Shown in pieces: positions 1 to 6,145 of a DNA stretch of 8,679 nucleotides. The DNA comes from Helicobacteraceae bacterium (GTDB lineage: Bacteria > Campylobacterota > Campylobacteria > Campylobacterales > Sulfurimonadaceae). Numbering within the stretch: position 1 is the first letter of the stretch; every line of letters starts with the position of its first letter. A model generated the notes under the pieces. It ran no database searches and was not told where the DNA came from. It saw only the letters and a program-made list of their open reading frames with translations. The position numbers and the translations under genes were made by a program. The stretch is from NCBI GenBank assembly GCA_015488855.1, contig WFMY01000086.1:1-8679 (forward strand), read 5' to 3'.

Positions 1-991
1 AGAGCAAATGATGGCCGCTGTTGGAGCCTTGGTTTATTCAAATGAAGACCTACTTACTATCATCGAAGATGGGGATGTCGAGGGTAGAAAAACCTTTAGC
101 AACCTTGCCCTTGCTGCAGCTTTTGATCAATATAATGCGAGCATTATATATGGTTTTGGCCCTGAAACAAATGTTATTATTGAGCGAGATAGGGAAGATA
201 ATCCAGTTATATATTTTGAAGCTTTACCTAATATGAAATTTAGTGGATATATTGGTCCAAAAGATTATAGAGTTCTCAAAAGTATTAATCCAGTTCTTAC
301 CAATACTATAGAATACGGTTGGTTTACTTTTGCTTCTAAGCCACTTTTTCAATTACTTTTATGGTTGCATGGACTTTTTGGAAACTGGGGTTGGGCTATT
401 GTGGCTATGACCTTGTTGATAAGAGCTGTCTTATACCCACTGACCTCAAAAGGTATGCTTTCTATGGCAAAGATGAAAGATATTGGTCCAGAGGTTAAAG
501 AGATCCAAGCAAAGTATAAAGATGATAAAGCAAAATCAGGTCAAGCCGTTATGGCGTTTTATCAGAAAAAAGGTGTCAATCCACTGGGTGGATGTCTCCC
601 TATGCTTCTTCAAATCCCTATATTTTTTGCGATGTATCGTGTTCTTTTAAATGCAGTTGAACTTCAAGGTGCTCCATGGATGTTTTGGGTACATGATCTC
701 TCTCGAATGGATGGTACATATGTGCTTCCAATCTTGATGGGTGCTTCAATGTATTATCAACAAAAACTTACACCAAACAATTTTACAGATCCAATGCAAG
801 AGAAAGTATTTAAGTTCTTACCACTTATATTTACATTTTTCTTTGTAACTTTTCCATCAGGTTTAGTTCTTTATTGGTTTACAAACAACCTTTTCTCAAT
901 CGCACAACAATTTGTTGTTAATGCACAGTTTAAAAAAACAAAAGATTTGGAGATAGCTTTACATAAAAATGGGAAAAAGAGCGATGATTAA
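1..991 (+). CDS. yidC: Membrane protein insertase YidC (5' end outside window)
   Basis: YidC/Oxa1 insertase of the inner membrane. It inserts and folds membrane proteins, alone or with SecYEG. The frame is open to the left edge (codons from position 2), so the ATG codons at 8 and 11 are internal. About 329 residues are visible; full Gram-negative YidC is usually over 500. Counting from the ATG at 8, residues 1-95 are the end of the periplasmic P1 domain, with the typical GYIGPKDYRVL segment. They are followed by the amphipathic stretch before TM2. The TM2 region (WGWAIVAMTLLIRAVLYPLT) carries the conserved hydrophilic-groove arginine at R139. Next come the charged cytoplasmic hairpin, the NPLGGCLPMLLQIPIFFAMY segment, two further hydrophobic helices ending in SGLVLYWFTNN, and a basic tail. 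The 3' end overlaps jag. The family call is very secure; the true start lies outside the window. Confidence 0.97.
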   Translation, partial: EQMMAAVGALVYSNEDLLTIIEDGDVEGRKTFSNLALAAAFDQYNASIIYGFGPETNVIIERDREDNPVIYFEALPNMKFSGYIGPKDYRVLKSINPVLTNTIEYGWFTFASKPLFQLLLWLHGLFGNWGWAIVAMTLLIRAVLYPLTSKGMLSMAKMKDIGPEVKEIQAKYKDDKAKSGQAVMAFYQKKGVNPLGGCLPMLLQIPIFFAMYRVLLNAVELQGAPWMFWVHDLSRMDGTYVLPILMGASMYYQQKLTPNNFTDPMQEKVFKFLPLIFTFFFVTFPSGLVLYWFTNNLFSIAQQFVVNAQFKKTKDLEIALHKNGKKSDD

Positions 992-1895
992 GGTAGAAGC
1001 GACCACTTTAGAAGAGGCTTACATCAAAGCATCAACCTCTTTAGGGTGTTCAGTTGTGGATCTTAAGATAGAAGTTGTTCAAGCACCTAGTAAAGGTTTA
1101 TTTGGTCTTTTTTCTAAACCAGCTATCGTAGTTGCTGTAAAAAATGAAAACATAAAAGAGTTCCAAACAAAAAAACAAGAGCCTAAAAAAGAGACACTCC
1201 CTCAGGAAAAATCTTCAGAGATAACATCTGAACACAATCTAAAAGTTAAGAAAAAAACTCTTAAGAAAAAAATTACAAAAACTTCTAAGAAACAAAAAGT
1301 TTTTAACGATACCATCATGCCAGAATCTTTTGTGAGTATGCAAGACGATGAGGATTATGGGGATATAGATTCGGAAGATTATGAAGATGTAACCTTACAA
1401 AAGCAACAAAAGCAACAAAATAATGCTTTAGATATGGACTCTATTGTGGCTGAAGTAGATAAAGGATTAAATAATTTATTTAATTTTACTTGTTTTAGCA
1501 TCGATAGAGTTGAGGTTTCTGCTTATGATACTACTACCTTACTTGTTGAATTTAAAGGTGCAGATGCTGCCCTGCTCATAGGAAAAGAGGGGTATAGATA
1601 TAAAGCTCTTTCTTATATGATCTTTAACTGGGTCAATACAAAATACCAAGTGCAACTACGCTTAGAGATAGCAGAATTTTTGAAAAATCAAGAGGAGTCA
1701 GTTTCTCGTTACCTAGAGGGTGTCCGTGCTGGAATACAAAGAGATGGACGAGCACAAACGAAAATCCTTGATGGAGTACTTGTCCAAATAGCACTCAAAG
1801 AGTTAAGAGCATCATACTCAGATAAATATGTAGCTATCAGAACAACTCGTGATGGTCTCAAATACATCATTGTAAATGACTACCACAACAACTAA
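984..1895 (+). CDS. jag: Jag/KhpB-like RNA-binding protein (Jag_N, KH, degenerate R3H)
   Basis: Cytoplasmic RNA-binding protein of the Jag/SpoIIIJ-associated (KhpB) family, normally encoded next to yidC. I prefer the ATG at 984 over the in-frame ATG at 969. It gives the usual family N-terminus (MIKVEATTLEEAY), has GGGA about 9 nt upstream, and overlaps the yidC stop by 8 nt. The product is 303 residues. Residues 1-52 are a Jag_N domain with the typical PSKGLFGLF motif. Residues 55-150 are a low-complexity linker with a Lys-rich block, then an Asp/Glu-rich block, then a Gln/Lys block. Residues 165-235 are a KH-II-like domain with the GKEG loop at 200-203. Residues 250-300 sit where R3H is expected but lack a clear Arg-x3-His signature. 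The H. pylori homologue HP1451 has been described as a regulator of the VirB11-type ATPase HP0525 (from memory); nothing here suggests that role. A function in RNA binding or division is inferred from the family. Confidence 0.9.
   Translation: MIKVEATTLEEAYIKASTSLGCSVVDLKIEVVQAPSKGLFGLFSKPAIVVAVKNENIKEFQTKKQEPKKETLPQEKSSEITSEHNLKVKKKTLKKKITKTSKKQKVFNDTIMPESFVSMQDDEDYGDIDSEDYEDVTLQKQQKQQNNALDMDSIVAEVDKGLNNLFNFTCFSIDRVEVSAYDTTTLLVEFKGADAALLIGKEGYRYKALSYMIFNWVNTKYQVQLRLEIAEFLKNQEESVSRYLEGVRAGIQRDGRAQTKILDGVLVQIALKELRASYSDKYVAIRTTRDGLKYIIVNDYHNN
1397..1420 (+). repeat. 9-bp in-frame tandem repeat inside jag
   Basis: A perfect period-9 tract (unit caaaagcaa, about 2.7 copies) encodes the KQQ-KQQ part of the linker. 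Because the unit is a multiple of three, gain or loss of a copy would change linker length without breaking the frame. The array is short, so it may be simple low-complexity coding rather than an active repeat. Confidence 0.6.
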
Positions 1896-3228
1896 CGATA
1901 CCATAACTGCTATTGCTACGGCAAATGGTATAGGCTCTATCGCTATTATCCGAATAAGTGGGGATAAGGCTTTAGAGATAGCCTCTAAGCTTACACATAA
2001 AAATAGTTTTACCCCAAGATACGCTTCTCTTGTAAACATCTATAACACACATGATGAACTCATAGATGAGTCTTTAGTGATTTACTTTCAAGCCCCACAT
2101 TCTTTTACTGCGGAAGATGTTGTGGAGATTCAGTGCCACGGTGGTTTTATCGTTGCACAGAGCATCTTAAGGGCATCTGTAGAAGCGGGAGCTAGACTTG
2201 CAGAAGCTGGAGAATTTTCTAAACGAGCTTTTTTTAATGGTCGGATTGACCTCAGTGAAGCGGAAGCTATCGCACAACTTATAGAGGCAAAAAGTGAAGA
2301 TGCAGCAAAGATTCTTGCTAAGCAAATGAAGGGCTTACTTAAAGAATTTATCGAAGATGTTAGAGATGAGATTATCCATATCCTTGCCTATTCTGAGGTG
2401 AGCATCGATTATGCCGAGGAGGATTTGCCTGAGGACTTAGTCAAACAGATTATGCAAAAACTTCAAAAACTTTCAAAAGATTTAGAAAAAACTTTGCAGG
2501 TAAGCAAAAGTAGAGCAGGGCTTATGCAAGGTTTTCGCGTAGCTATTGTGGGTAAACCAAATGTTGGTAAAAGTTCACTCCTCAATGCCCTGTTGAATTA
2601 TGATAGAGCTATAGTAAGTGAGATAGCAGGAACTACCAGAGATACCATAGAAGAGTCAGTAAAGATTGGTACACACCTTATTAAAATAGTCGACACAGCG
2701 GGGATACGAGAAGCTAGTGATGAGATAGAACGCATAGGGATAGAGCGAAGTCTAGTGGCAATCAAAGAGTGTGACATCATCGTGGCACTCTTTGATAACT
2801 CAAGAGAGAAAGATGAACAAGATGCAGAGATACTCTCTCTCATTGAATCGAACAAAGAACAAAAAAAAGTTCTCTACATCAATAATAAAATAGATTTAGA
2901 AAAAAAGTTTTTTGATGATGCTCTTTCATTTGATATAGAGCTTAACTCTAAAGATGATGTAACAGCACTTATTGATGCTCTACAAAACTATATGGACACT
3001 ACAAATGTTTCCGATGAGATTATGCTCATCTCCCAAAGACAGATTAGTGCTGTAGAAGCGACACTTGCAAATATTGAAGAAGCCTATGAGCCGCTAGACT
3101 CTCAAGAGTTAGAGATATTTTCTTTTCATCTTAACGAAGCAGTCAAAGAGATAGCGAGCATCACAAGACCATTTGAAAATGATGAGATGCTCGATCAGAT
3201 GTTTGGCTCTTTTTGTCTAGGTAAATAA
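1876..3228 (+). CDS. mnmE: tRNA uridine-5-carboxymethylaminomethyl(34) synthesis GTPase MnmE
   Basis: MnmE (TrmE) works with MnmG to modify the wobble uridine U34 of certain tRNAs to (c)mnm5U, using a methylene-THF-derived group, and is activated by potassium and GTP. The 450-residue length is normal. Residues 1-120 are the tetrahydrofolate-binding N-domain (DTITAIATANGIGSIAIIRISG). A helical domain follows, with the G domain inserted in it. G1 is GKPNVGKS at 226-233, G2 GTTRDT at 252-257, G3 DTAG at 273-276 and G4 NKID at 337-340. The catalytic switch-II glutamate is E279 in GIREASDE. The protein ends in FCLGK (446-450), which carries the conserved C-terminal cysteine. The start overlaps the end of jag by 20 nt and has no clear Shine-Dalgarno sequence, which suggests translational coupling. 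The start is supported by the position of the DTI motif and a short Thr run (residues 2-6) before it. Confidence 0.97.
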   Translation: MTTTTTNDTITAIATANGIGSIAIIRISGDKALEIASKLTHKNSFTPRYASLVNIYNTHDELIDESLVIYFQAPHSFTAEDVVEIQCHGGFIVAQSILRASVEAGARLAEAGEFSKRAFFNGRIDLSEAEAIAQLIEAKSEDAAKILAKQMKGLLKEFIEDVRDEIIHILAYSEVSIDYAEEDLPEDLVKQIMQKLQKLSKDLEKTLQVSKSRAGLMQGFRVAIVGKPNVGKSSLLNALLNYDRAIVSEIAGTTRDTIEESVKIGTHLIKIVDTAGIREASDEIERIGIERSLVAIKECDIIVALFDNSREKDEQDAEILSLIESNKEQKKVLYINNKIDLEKKFFDDALSFDIELNSKDDVTALIDALQNYMDTTNVSDEIMLISQRQISAVEATLANIEEAYEPLDSQELEIFSFHLNEAVKEIASITRPFENDEMLDQMFGSFCLGK

Positions 3229-3232
3229 TGCT

Positions 3233-3625
3233 ATGAAATATATAGCGATAGATTTGGGTTTAAAAAGAATAGGACTAGCATACTCTGCACATAAAGATAT
3301 AGTAACACCACTCCCAGCGGTGATACGAAAAAACCGTAATCAAGCTTCTGTAGAAGTTAAAAAAGCCATTCTCGAGTGGGAAGTTGATACTGTTGTGATA
3401 GGTATACCTCTTGGTGGGAGTAGTGAAGATGAGATGCGTCGTCGCATAGCACATTTTATGAATCTTGTTGACTTTGAGGGTGAAGTGATCTACCAAGATG
3501 AAGCAGGTAGTTCTCTTGAAGCTGAGTCTATGATGAAAGGTGAGATGAAATATGTTAGAGATGGACGCATAGACTCCATCTCAGCAATGATAATCTTACA
3601 AAGGTACCTAAAAACTCAAAAGTAG
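3233..3625 (+). CDS. ruvX: RuvX/YqgF family nuclease (pre-16S rRNA processing)
   Basis: Small RNase H-fold protein of the YqgF/RuvX family. In E. coli the family is implicated in maturation of the 5' end of 16S rRNA; the older name is putative Holliday junction resolvase. The 130-residue length fits. The family acidic positions are visible: D7 in the first strand (IAIDLGLKRIGLAYS), D89/E90 in the YQDEAGSS segment, and D114 in DGRIDSISAMIILQRYL. The VIGIPLGG strand-loop is also typical. The start lies 4 nt after the mnmE stop, with a modest CTAGG about 10 nt upstream, so it is very likely co-transcribed with mnmE. The stop is separated from the opposing NYN gene by a single base. Whether this protein acts on rRNA or DNA cannot be read from the sequence. 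Confidence 0.93.
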   Translation: MKYIAIDLGLKRIGLAYSAHKDIVTPLPAVIRKNRNQASVEVKKAILEWEVDTVVIGIPLGGSSEDEMRRRIAHFMNLVDFEGEVIYQDEAGSSLEAESMMKGEMKYVRDGRIDSISAMIILQRYLKTQK

Positions 3626-3626
3626 T

Positions 3627-4352
3627 TTATCTTCCCATGATGTAGAGGTTGTTACTTGGGTGGGAGACTTCTATAAATCTCTCTTTTAGCTCTCTATCGA
3701 AAGTCATCATAAAAACATTTGCATTTTTAAGTTGCATCTCTTTGTACTTTTCAAGTAAAACATCATCAGCAACATTTTTTCCATGGTCACACTTAGTGAA
3801 GTTAAAAGAATGGAGTGTTTTGCCATAGTCATAAAGGTTAGCTTCCCATTCTGCTTTAAAAAGGTAGAGAGAGTCAGGGTTGGCTGCTAAGTAAATATGC
3901 TCATCTGGTATGTTGTATGGCTCAATAAGATCATTAAAAATAGAAGCAATGCTTGAAAAATTTTCTATATCCCAAAACATATATGATGCACTGGCTTTTG
4001 TTTTTTTACTTTTATTTGAGAGTGTAACTCTTTTGGTGATATTGAAGTTTGAATGAGCATTATCATTGACAAAGAGTATCGAGTCTTTGAGTTTTTTGGC
4101 ATCTTCAGTTAAAAAGCCAAGTATCTCACCTAGTTTTATATAAAGCTCCAAGTTTTCTAGTTCATCTGCTGCCGCACCTTTAGTGTATCTCTTTAAACTT
4201 TGAAGTTTATTTTCGGAAAAGACAAGGTTTATGCCCATCTTCGCATGGTTTGCATAGGCTTGTTTGACTCTAAAAAAGACATCTTTAGCATATCTGTTCT
4301 CTGGAAGTTCTATATTGCCACGAAATTTATGTTCAATAGATATCTTAATCAA
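3627..4352 (-). CDS. NYN/PIN-like domain protein with uncharacterised N-terminal region
   Basis: The 241-residue product appears to be a soluble RNase of the NYN (PIN-like) fold, judged from motifs only. Residues 1-115 are a charged, mostly helical region I do not recognise. Residues 122-241 show the NYN pattern. The first strand ends in FWDIEN (D128, N131). GKNVADDVLL follows (K192, D196/D197), where NYN proteins carry K-x(2-3)-D-V. The strand NVFMMTFDRELKERF (D219) comes last, in the place of the SGDxDF motif. These acids would form the metal site. The start is TTG at 4352-4350: a TAG stop lies four codons upstream in frame, AGGA sits 10 nt upstream, and the next in-frame ATG is at residue 39. 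The gene overlaps the preceding gene by 8 nt, so the two are probably translated as a coupled pair. The substrate is unknown. A regulatory rather than catalytic PIN-like protein is the main alternative. Confidence 0.72.
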   Translation of the reverse strand: MIKISIEHKFRGNIELPENRYAKDVFFRVKQAYANHAKMGINLVFSENKLQSLKRYTKGAAADELENLELYIKLGEILGFLTEDAKKLKDSILFVNDNAHSNFNITKRVTLSNKSKKTKASASYMFWDIENFSSIASIFNDLIEPYNIPDEHIYLAANPDSLYLFKAEWEANLYDYGKTLHSFNFTKCDHGKNVADDVLLEKYKEMQLKNANVFMMTFDRELKERFIEVSHPSNNLYIMGR

Positions 4353-4968
4353 TTTTAAAAAATCCTAGTGCTTCTAGTTCATCATCTTCTAAATTTTCTT
4401 TAGCAAAATCTTTATCTTGGTTCATAAGCTTTTTGATGTGCTTTTGGCAATACTCAAACAAAACATCATATGCTTCTTTATTGTCCGCTATAAAACCAAG
4501 ACCACTAAACTGATAAGGTTCTTCTTGTTCTATGCAAAGCATCACTCCTCTACACTTTTCCTCTAGTATCTCTACTAAAGTTCTATAAGATATATTAAAT
4601 TCAGTTGCATACCAACCGATTTTTTCTAAGTCCTTATCTCCAAATTCTGCAACACCATCTGCGGTAGTGTCATCATAGGAAGCATTTGGAGTGTTTATAG
4701 CTATGAGAGCTTGCCAGTTTGAAAAAGCTTTGATAAGCAGTCTACCTTCATCTTCAACAACTTGATAATTTTTACCAAATATATCTTGGATAGATTGTGG
4801 CGTTTGTTTAATGTCATCTTTAAAAATAAAAATCTCTTGAGTATCAAATGGAGCAACTATTACCTCCCCTTTGATGTTGATTCCAAATATTTCATTTTTC
4901 TTGATTGCTTGAAGGACTTGTGATCTGCTTGCTATGATGATTTCGTTAAATAAATTAAATTTTTTCAT
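4345..4968 (-). CDS. Uncharacterised 207-residue protein, first gene of the NYN pair
   Basis: I do not recognise a family. The product is a 207-residue soluble protein with no signal peptide or membrane segment, and an alternating alpha/beta character. The N-terminal third has short hydrophobic strands (FNEIIIAS, FGINIKGEVIVAPF, EIFIFKDD). The middle has IGWYATEFNISYRTLVEILEEK, which reads as a strand-helix unit. Two cysteines lie close together in KCRGVMLCIEQEE. The C-terminus is helical and acidic (LEDDELEALGFFKID). The start is clear: ATG at 4968 with AGGAA 5 nt upstream and a good -10 box above it. The gene overlaps the NYN-domain gene by 8 nt and heads a two-gene operon divergent from ilvC. 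The context suggests it works with the NYN protein, as partner, adaptor or regulator. That is inference only. Confidence 0.85.
   Translation of the reverse strand: MKKFNLFNEIIIASRSQVLQAIKKNEIFGINIKGEVIVAPFDTQEIFIFKDDIKQTPQSIQDIFGKNYQVVEDEGRLLIKAFSNWQALIAINTPNASYDDTTADGVAEFGDKDLEKIGWYATEFNISYRTLVEILEEKCRGVMLCIEQEEPYQFSGLGFIADNKEAYDVLFEYCQKHIKKLMNQDKDFAKENLEDDELEALGFFKID
4363..4366 (-). promoter_or_regulatory. Shine-Dalgarno site supporting the TTG start
   Basis: On the minus strand AGGA lies 10 nt upstream of the TTG at 4352, inside the last codons of the upstream gene. The frame is closed by TAG just above it, so TTG is the first usable start and this site supports it. Confidence 0.55.
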
Positions 4969-4973
4969 TATTT

Positions 4974-4997
4974 TTCCTGTTTTTATATGACATTATA
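4974..4997 (-). promoter_or_regulatory. Promoter -10 box and ribosome site of the minus-strand pair
   Basis: Read on the minus strand, TATAAT occupies 4997-4992, giving a predicted transcript start near 4985 and a leader of only about 17 nt. AGGAA at 4978-4974 sits 5 nt before the ATG at 4968. No good -35 hexamer is seen, which is normal for Campylobacterota sigma-70 promoters. The expected -35 region would fall on top of the ilvC -10 box. Confidence 0.6.
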
Positions 4998-5001
4998 AAA
5001 G

Positions 5002-5024
5002 TTTTTGCTTTAATATAGTATAAT
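5002..5024 (+). promoter_or_regulatory. ilvC promoter (T-rich tract plus TATAAT)
   Basis: A perfect TATAAT at 5019-5024 is preceded by a T-rich tract (TTTTTGCTTT from 5002). This resembles the Campylobacter/Helicobacter sigma-70 promoter, in which periodic T runs replace the -35 box. The predicted start is near 5031, leaving a leader of about 60 nt before ilvC. Confidence 0.65.
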
Positions 5025-5035
5025 CGCAAAAATAT

Positions 5036-5056
5036 TTTAGGTTATATAAGCCTAAA
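5036..5056. promoter_or_regulatory. Dyad / hairpin in the ilvC leader
   Basis: Arms TTTAGGTT and AGCCTAAA flank a 5-nt ATATA loop, giving an 8-bp stem with one G-U pair. It lies a few bases after the predicted ilvC start site and 34 nt before the ATG. It could be a dimeric regulator's operator or a 5' stabilising hairpin. It has no U-run after it, so it is not a terminator, and I see no leader peptide rich in Ile, Leu or Val. Confidence 0.4.
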
Positions 5057-5090
5057 CTAATAAATTCATTGATAAATTAAGGAAATAAAA

Positions 5091-6113
5091 ATGGCATTAA
5101 ATGTTTACTATGATAAAGATACTAACTTAGACCTCATCAGAAGCAAAAAAGTGGCAATGATCGGTTTTGGTTCTCAAGGACACGCACACGCAGAAAACTT
5201 AAGAGATTCTGGTGTTGAAGTATGTGTAGGTTTAAGAAAAAATGGTGCATCTTGGGCAAAAGCTGAAGCAAAAAACTTTGAAGTTCTTACTGTAGCTGAG
5301 GCTTCTGCAAAAGCAGATATGATTATGATTCTTCTTCCAGATGAAAATCAAGCAAAAATATATAAAGAAGAGATTGAGCCAAACCTAAATGCAGGTGATA
5401 CTATTGCATTTGGTCATGGTTTTAATATTCATTACAGTAGCATCATTCCAGCTTCAGACATCAATGTTACTATGATTGCACCAAAAGCTCCAGGGCATAC
5501 TGTTCGTTCTGAGTTTGTTCGTGGTGGAGGTATTCCTGACCTTATCGCTGTTGGAAACAATCCTGCAGGTAATACCAAAGAGTTGGCTCTTTCTTATGCA
5601 TCAGCTATCGGTGGTGGTCGTACTGCTATTATTGAAACTACTTTTAAAGATGAAACTGAAACTGACCTTTTTGGTGAGCAAGCCGTTCTTTGTGGTGGCG
5701 TATCTTCACTTGTTCAAGCTGGATTTGAGACACTTACTGAAGCTGGTTATGCTCCGGAAATGGCATATTTCGAGTGTCTTCATGAACTTAAACTTATTGT
5801 TGATTTGATGTTTGAGGGTGGTATTGCTGATATGAGATACTCTATCTCAAATACTGCTGAGTATGGTGACTATGTATCTGGTAAACGCGTTATCAATGCT
5901 GAGTCAAAAGCTGCTATGAAAGAGATTTTAAAAGAGATTCAAGATGGTCGTTTTGCAAAAGACTTTATACTAGAAGGTCAAGCAGGTTACCCTCGTATGA
6001 ATGCTGAGCGTGCAAATGACAAAGTAAAACTTATTACTCAAACTGGTAATAAATTACGCGACATGATGCCATGGATTGGAAAATCTAAAATAGTAGATCA
6101 AGACAAAAACTAG
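5091..6113 (+). CDS. ilvC: Ketol-acid reductoisomerase, class I
   Basis: IlvC performs the second common step of isoleucine and valine synthesis: alkyl migration and NAD(P)H-dependent reduction of acetolactate or acetohydroxybutyrate, with magnesium. The 340-residue length is that of the short class I enzymes. The Rossmann motif is GFGSQGHAHA (25-34). The cofactor-specificity loop is GLRKNGASW (47-55); R49 and S54 favour NADPH. Catalytic and metal residues are present: H109 in FGHGFNIH, D192 and E196 in DLFGEQ, E228 and E232 in FECLHEL, and S253 in YSISNT. The start ATG has AAGGAAA about 5-7 nt upstream. The gene has its own promoter, and no other branched-chain synthesis gene is in the window. 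The GAF gene follows after 32 nt with no terminator between, so they are probably co-transcribed. Confidence 0.98.
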   Translation: MALNVYYDKDTNLDLIRSKKVAMIGFGSQGHAHAENLRDSGVEVCVGLRKNGASWAKAEAKNFEVLTVAEASAKADMIMILLPDENQAKIYKEEIEPNLNAGDTIAFGHGFNIHYSSIIPASDINVTMIAPKAPGHTVRSEFVRGGGIPDLIAVGNNPAGNTKELALSYASAIGGGRTAIIETTFKDETETDLFGEQAVLCGGVSSLVQAGFETLTEAGYAPEMAYFECLHELKLIVDLMFEGGIADMRYSISNTAEYGDYVSGKRVINAESKAAMKEILKEIQDGRFAKDFILEGQAGYPRMNAERANDKVKLITQTGNKLRDMMPWIGKSKIVDQDKN

Positions 6114-6145
6114 CGTTTGTCATAATCTGCTAAAAAAGGATTTCT

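Noticed and set aside
969..983. Start of jag at the upstream ATG (969)
   Set aside because: It would add MGKRA before the family-typical MIKVEATT start and has no well-spaced ribosome site. The ATG at 984 fits better, though 969 cannot be fully excluded.
1818..2039. Minus-strand open frame across the jag/mnmE junction
   Set aside because: It is a shadow of strongly conserved plus-strand genes, with no ribosome site and no recognisable protein.
3631..3665. Possible terminator hairpin after yqgF (CTTCCCA ... TGGGAG)
   Set aside because: The stem is short with a loop of over 20 nt and no U-run, it lies within the NYN coding region, and the match is easily due to chance.
3627..4968. Calling the minus-strand pair a classical toxin-antitoxin system
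   Set aside because: Both proteins are large for that class, the first shows no DNA-binding antitoxin motif, and there are no mobile-element or island signs. The idea stays only as one hypothesis in the findings.
4969..5090. T-box, riboswitch or leader-peptide attenuator for ilvC
   Set aside because: The leader is only about 60 nt, with one small hairpin, no Ile/Leu/Val-rich short frame and no terminator-type stem with U-run.
5476..5808. 110-codon plus-strand frame inside ilvC
   Set aside because: It is an out-of-frame reading of conserved ilvC codons, and its Leu/Val-rich composition is typical of shadow frames.
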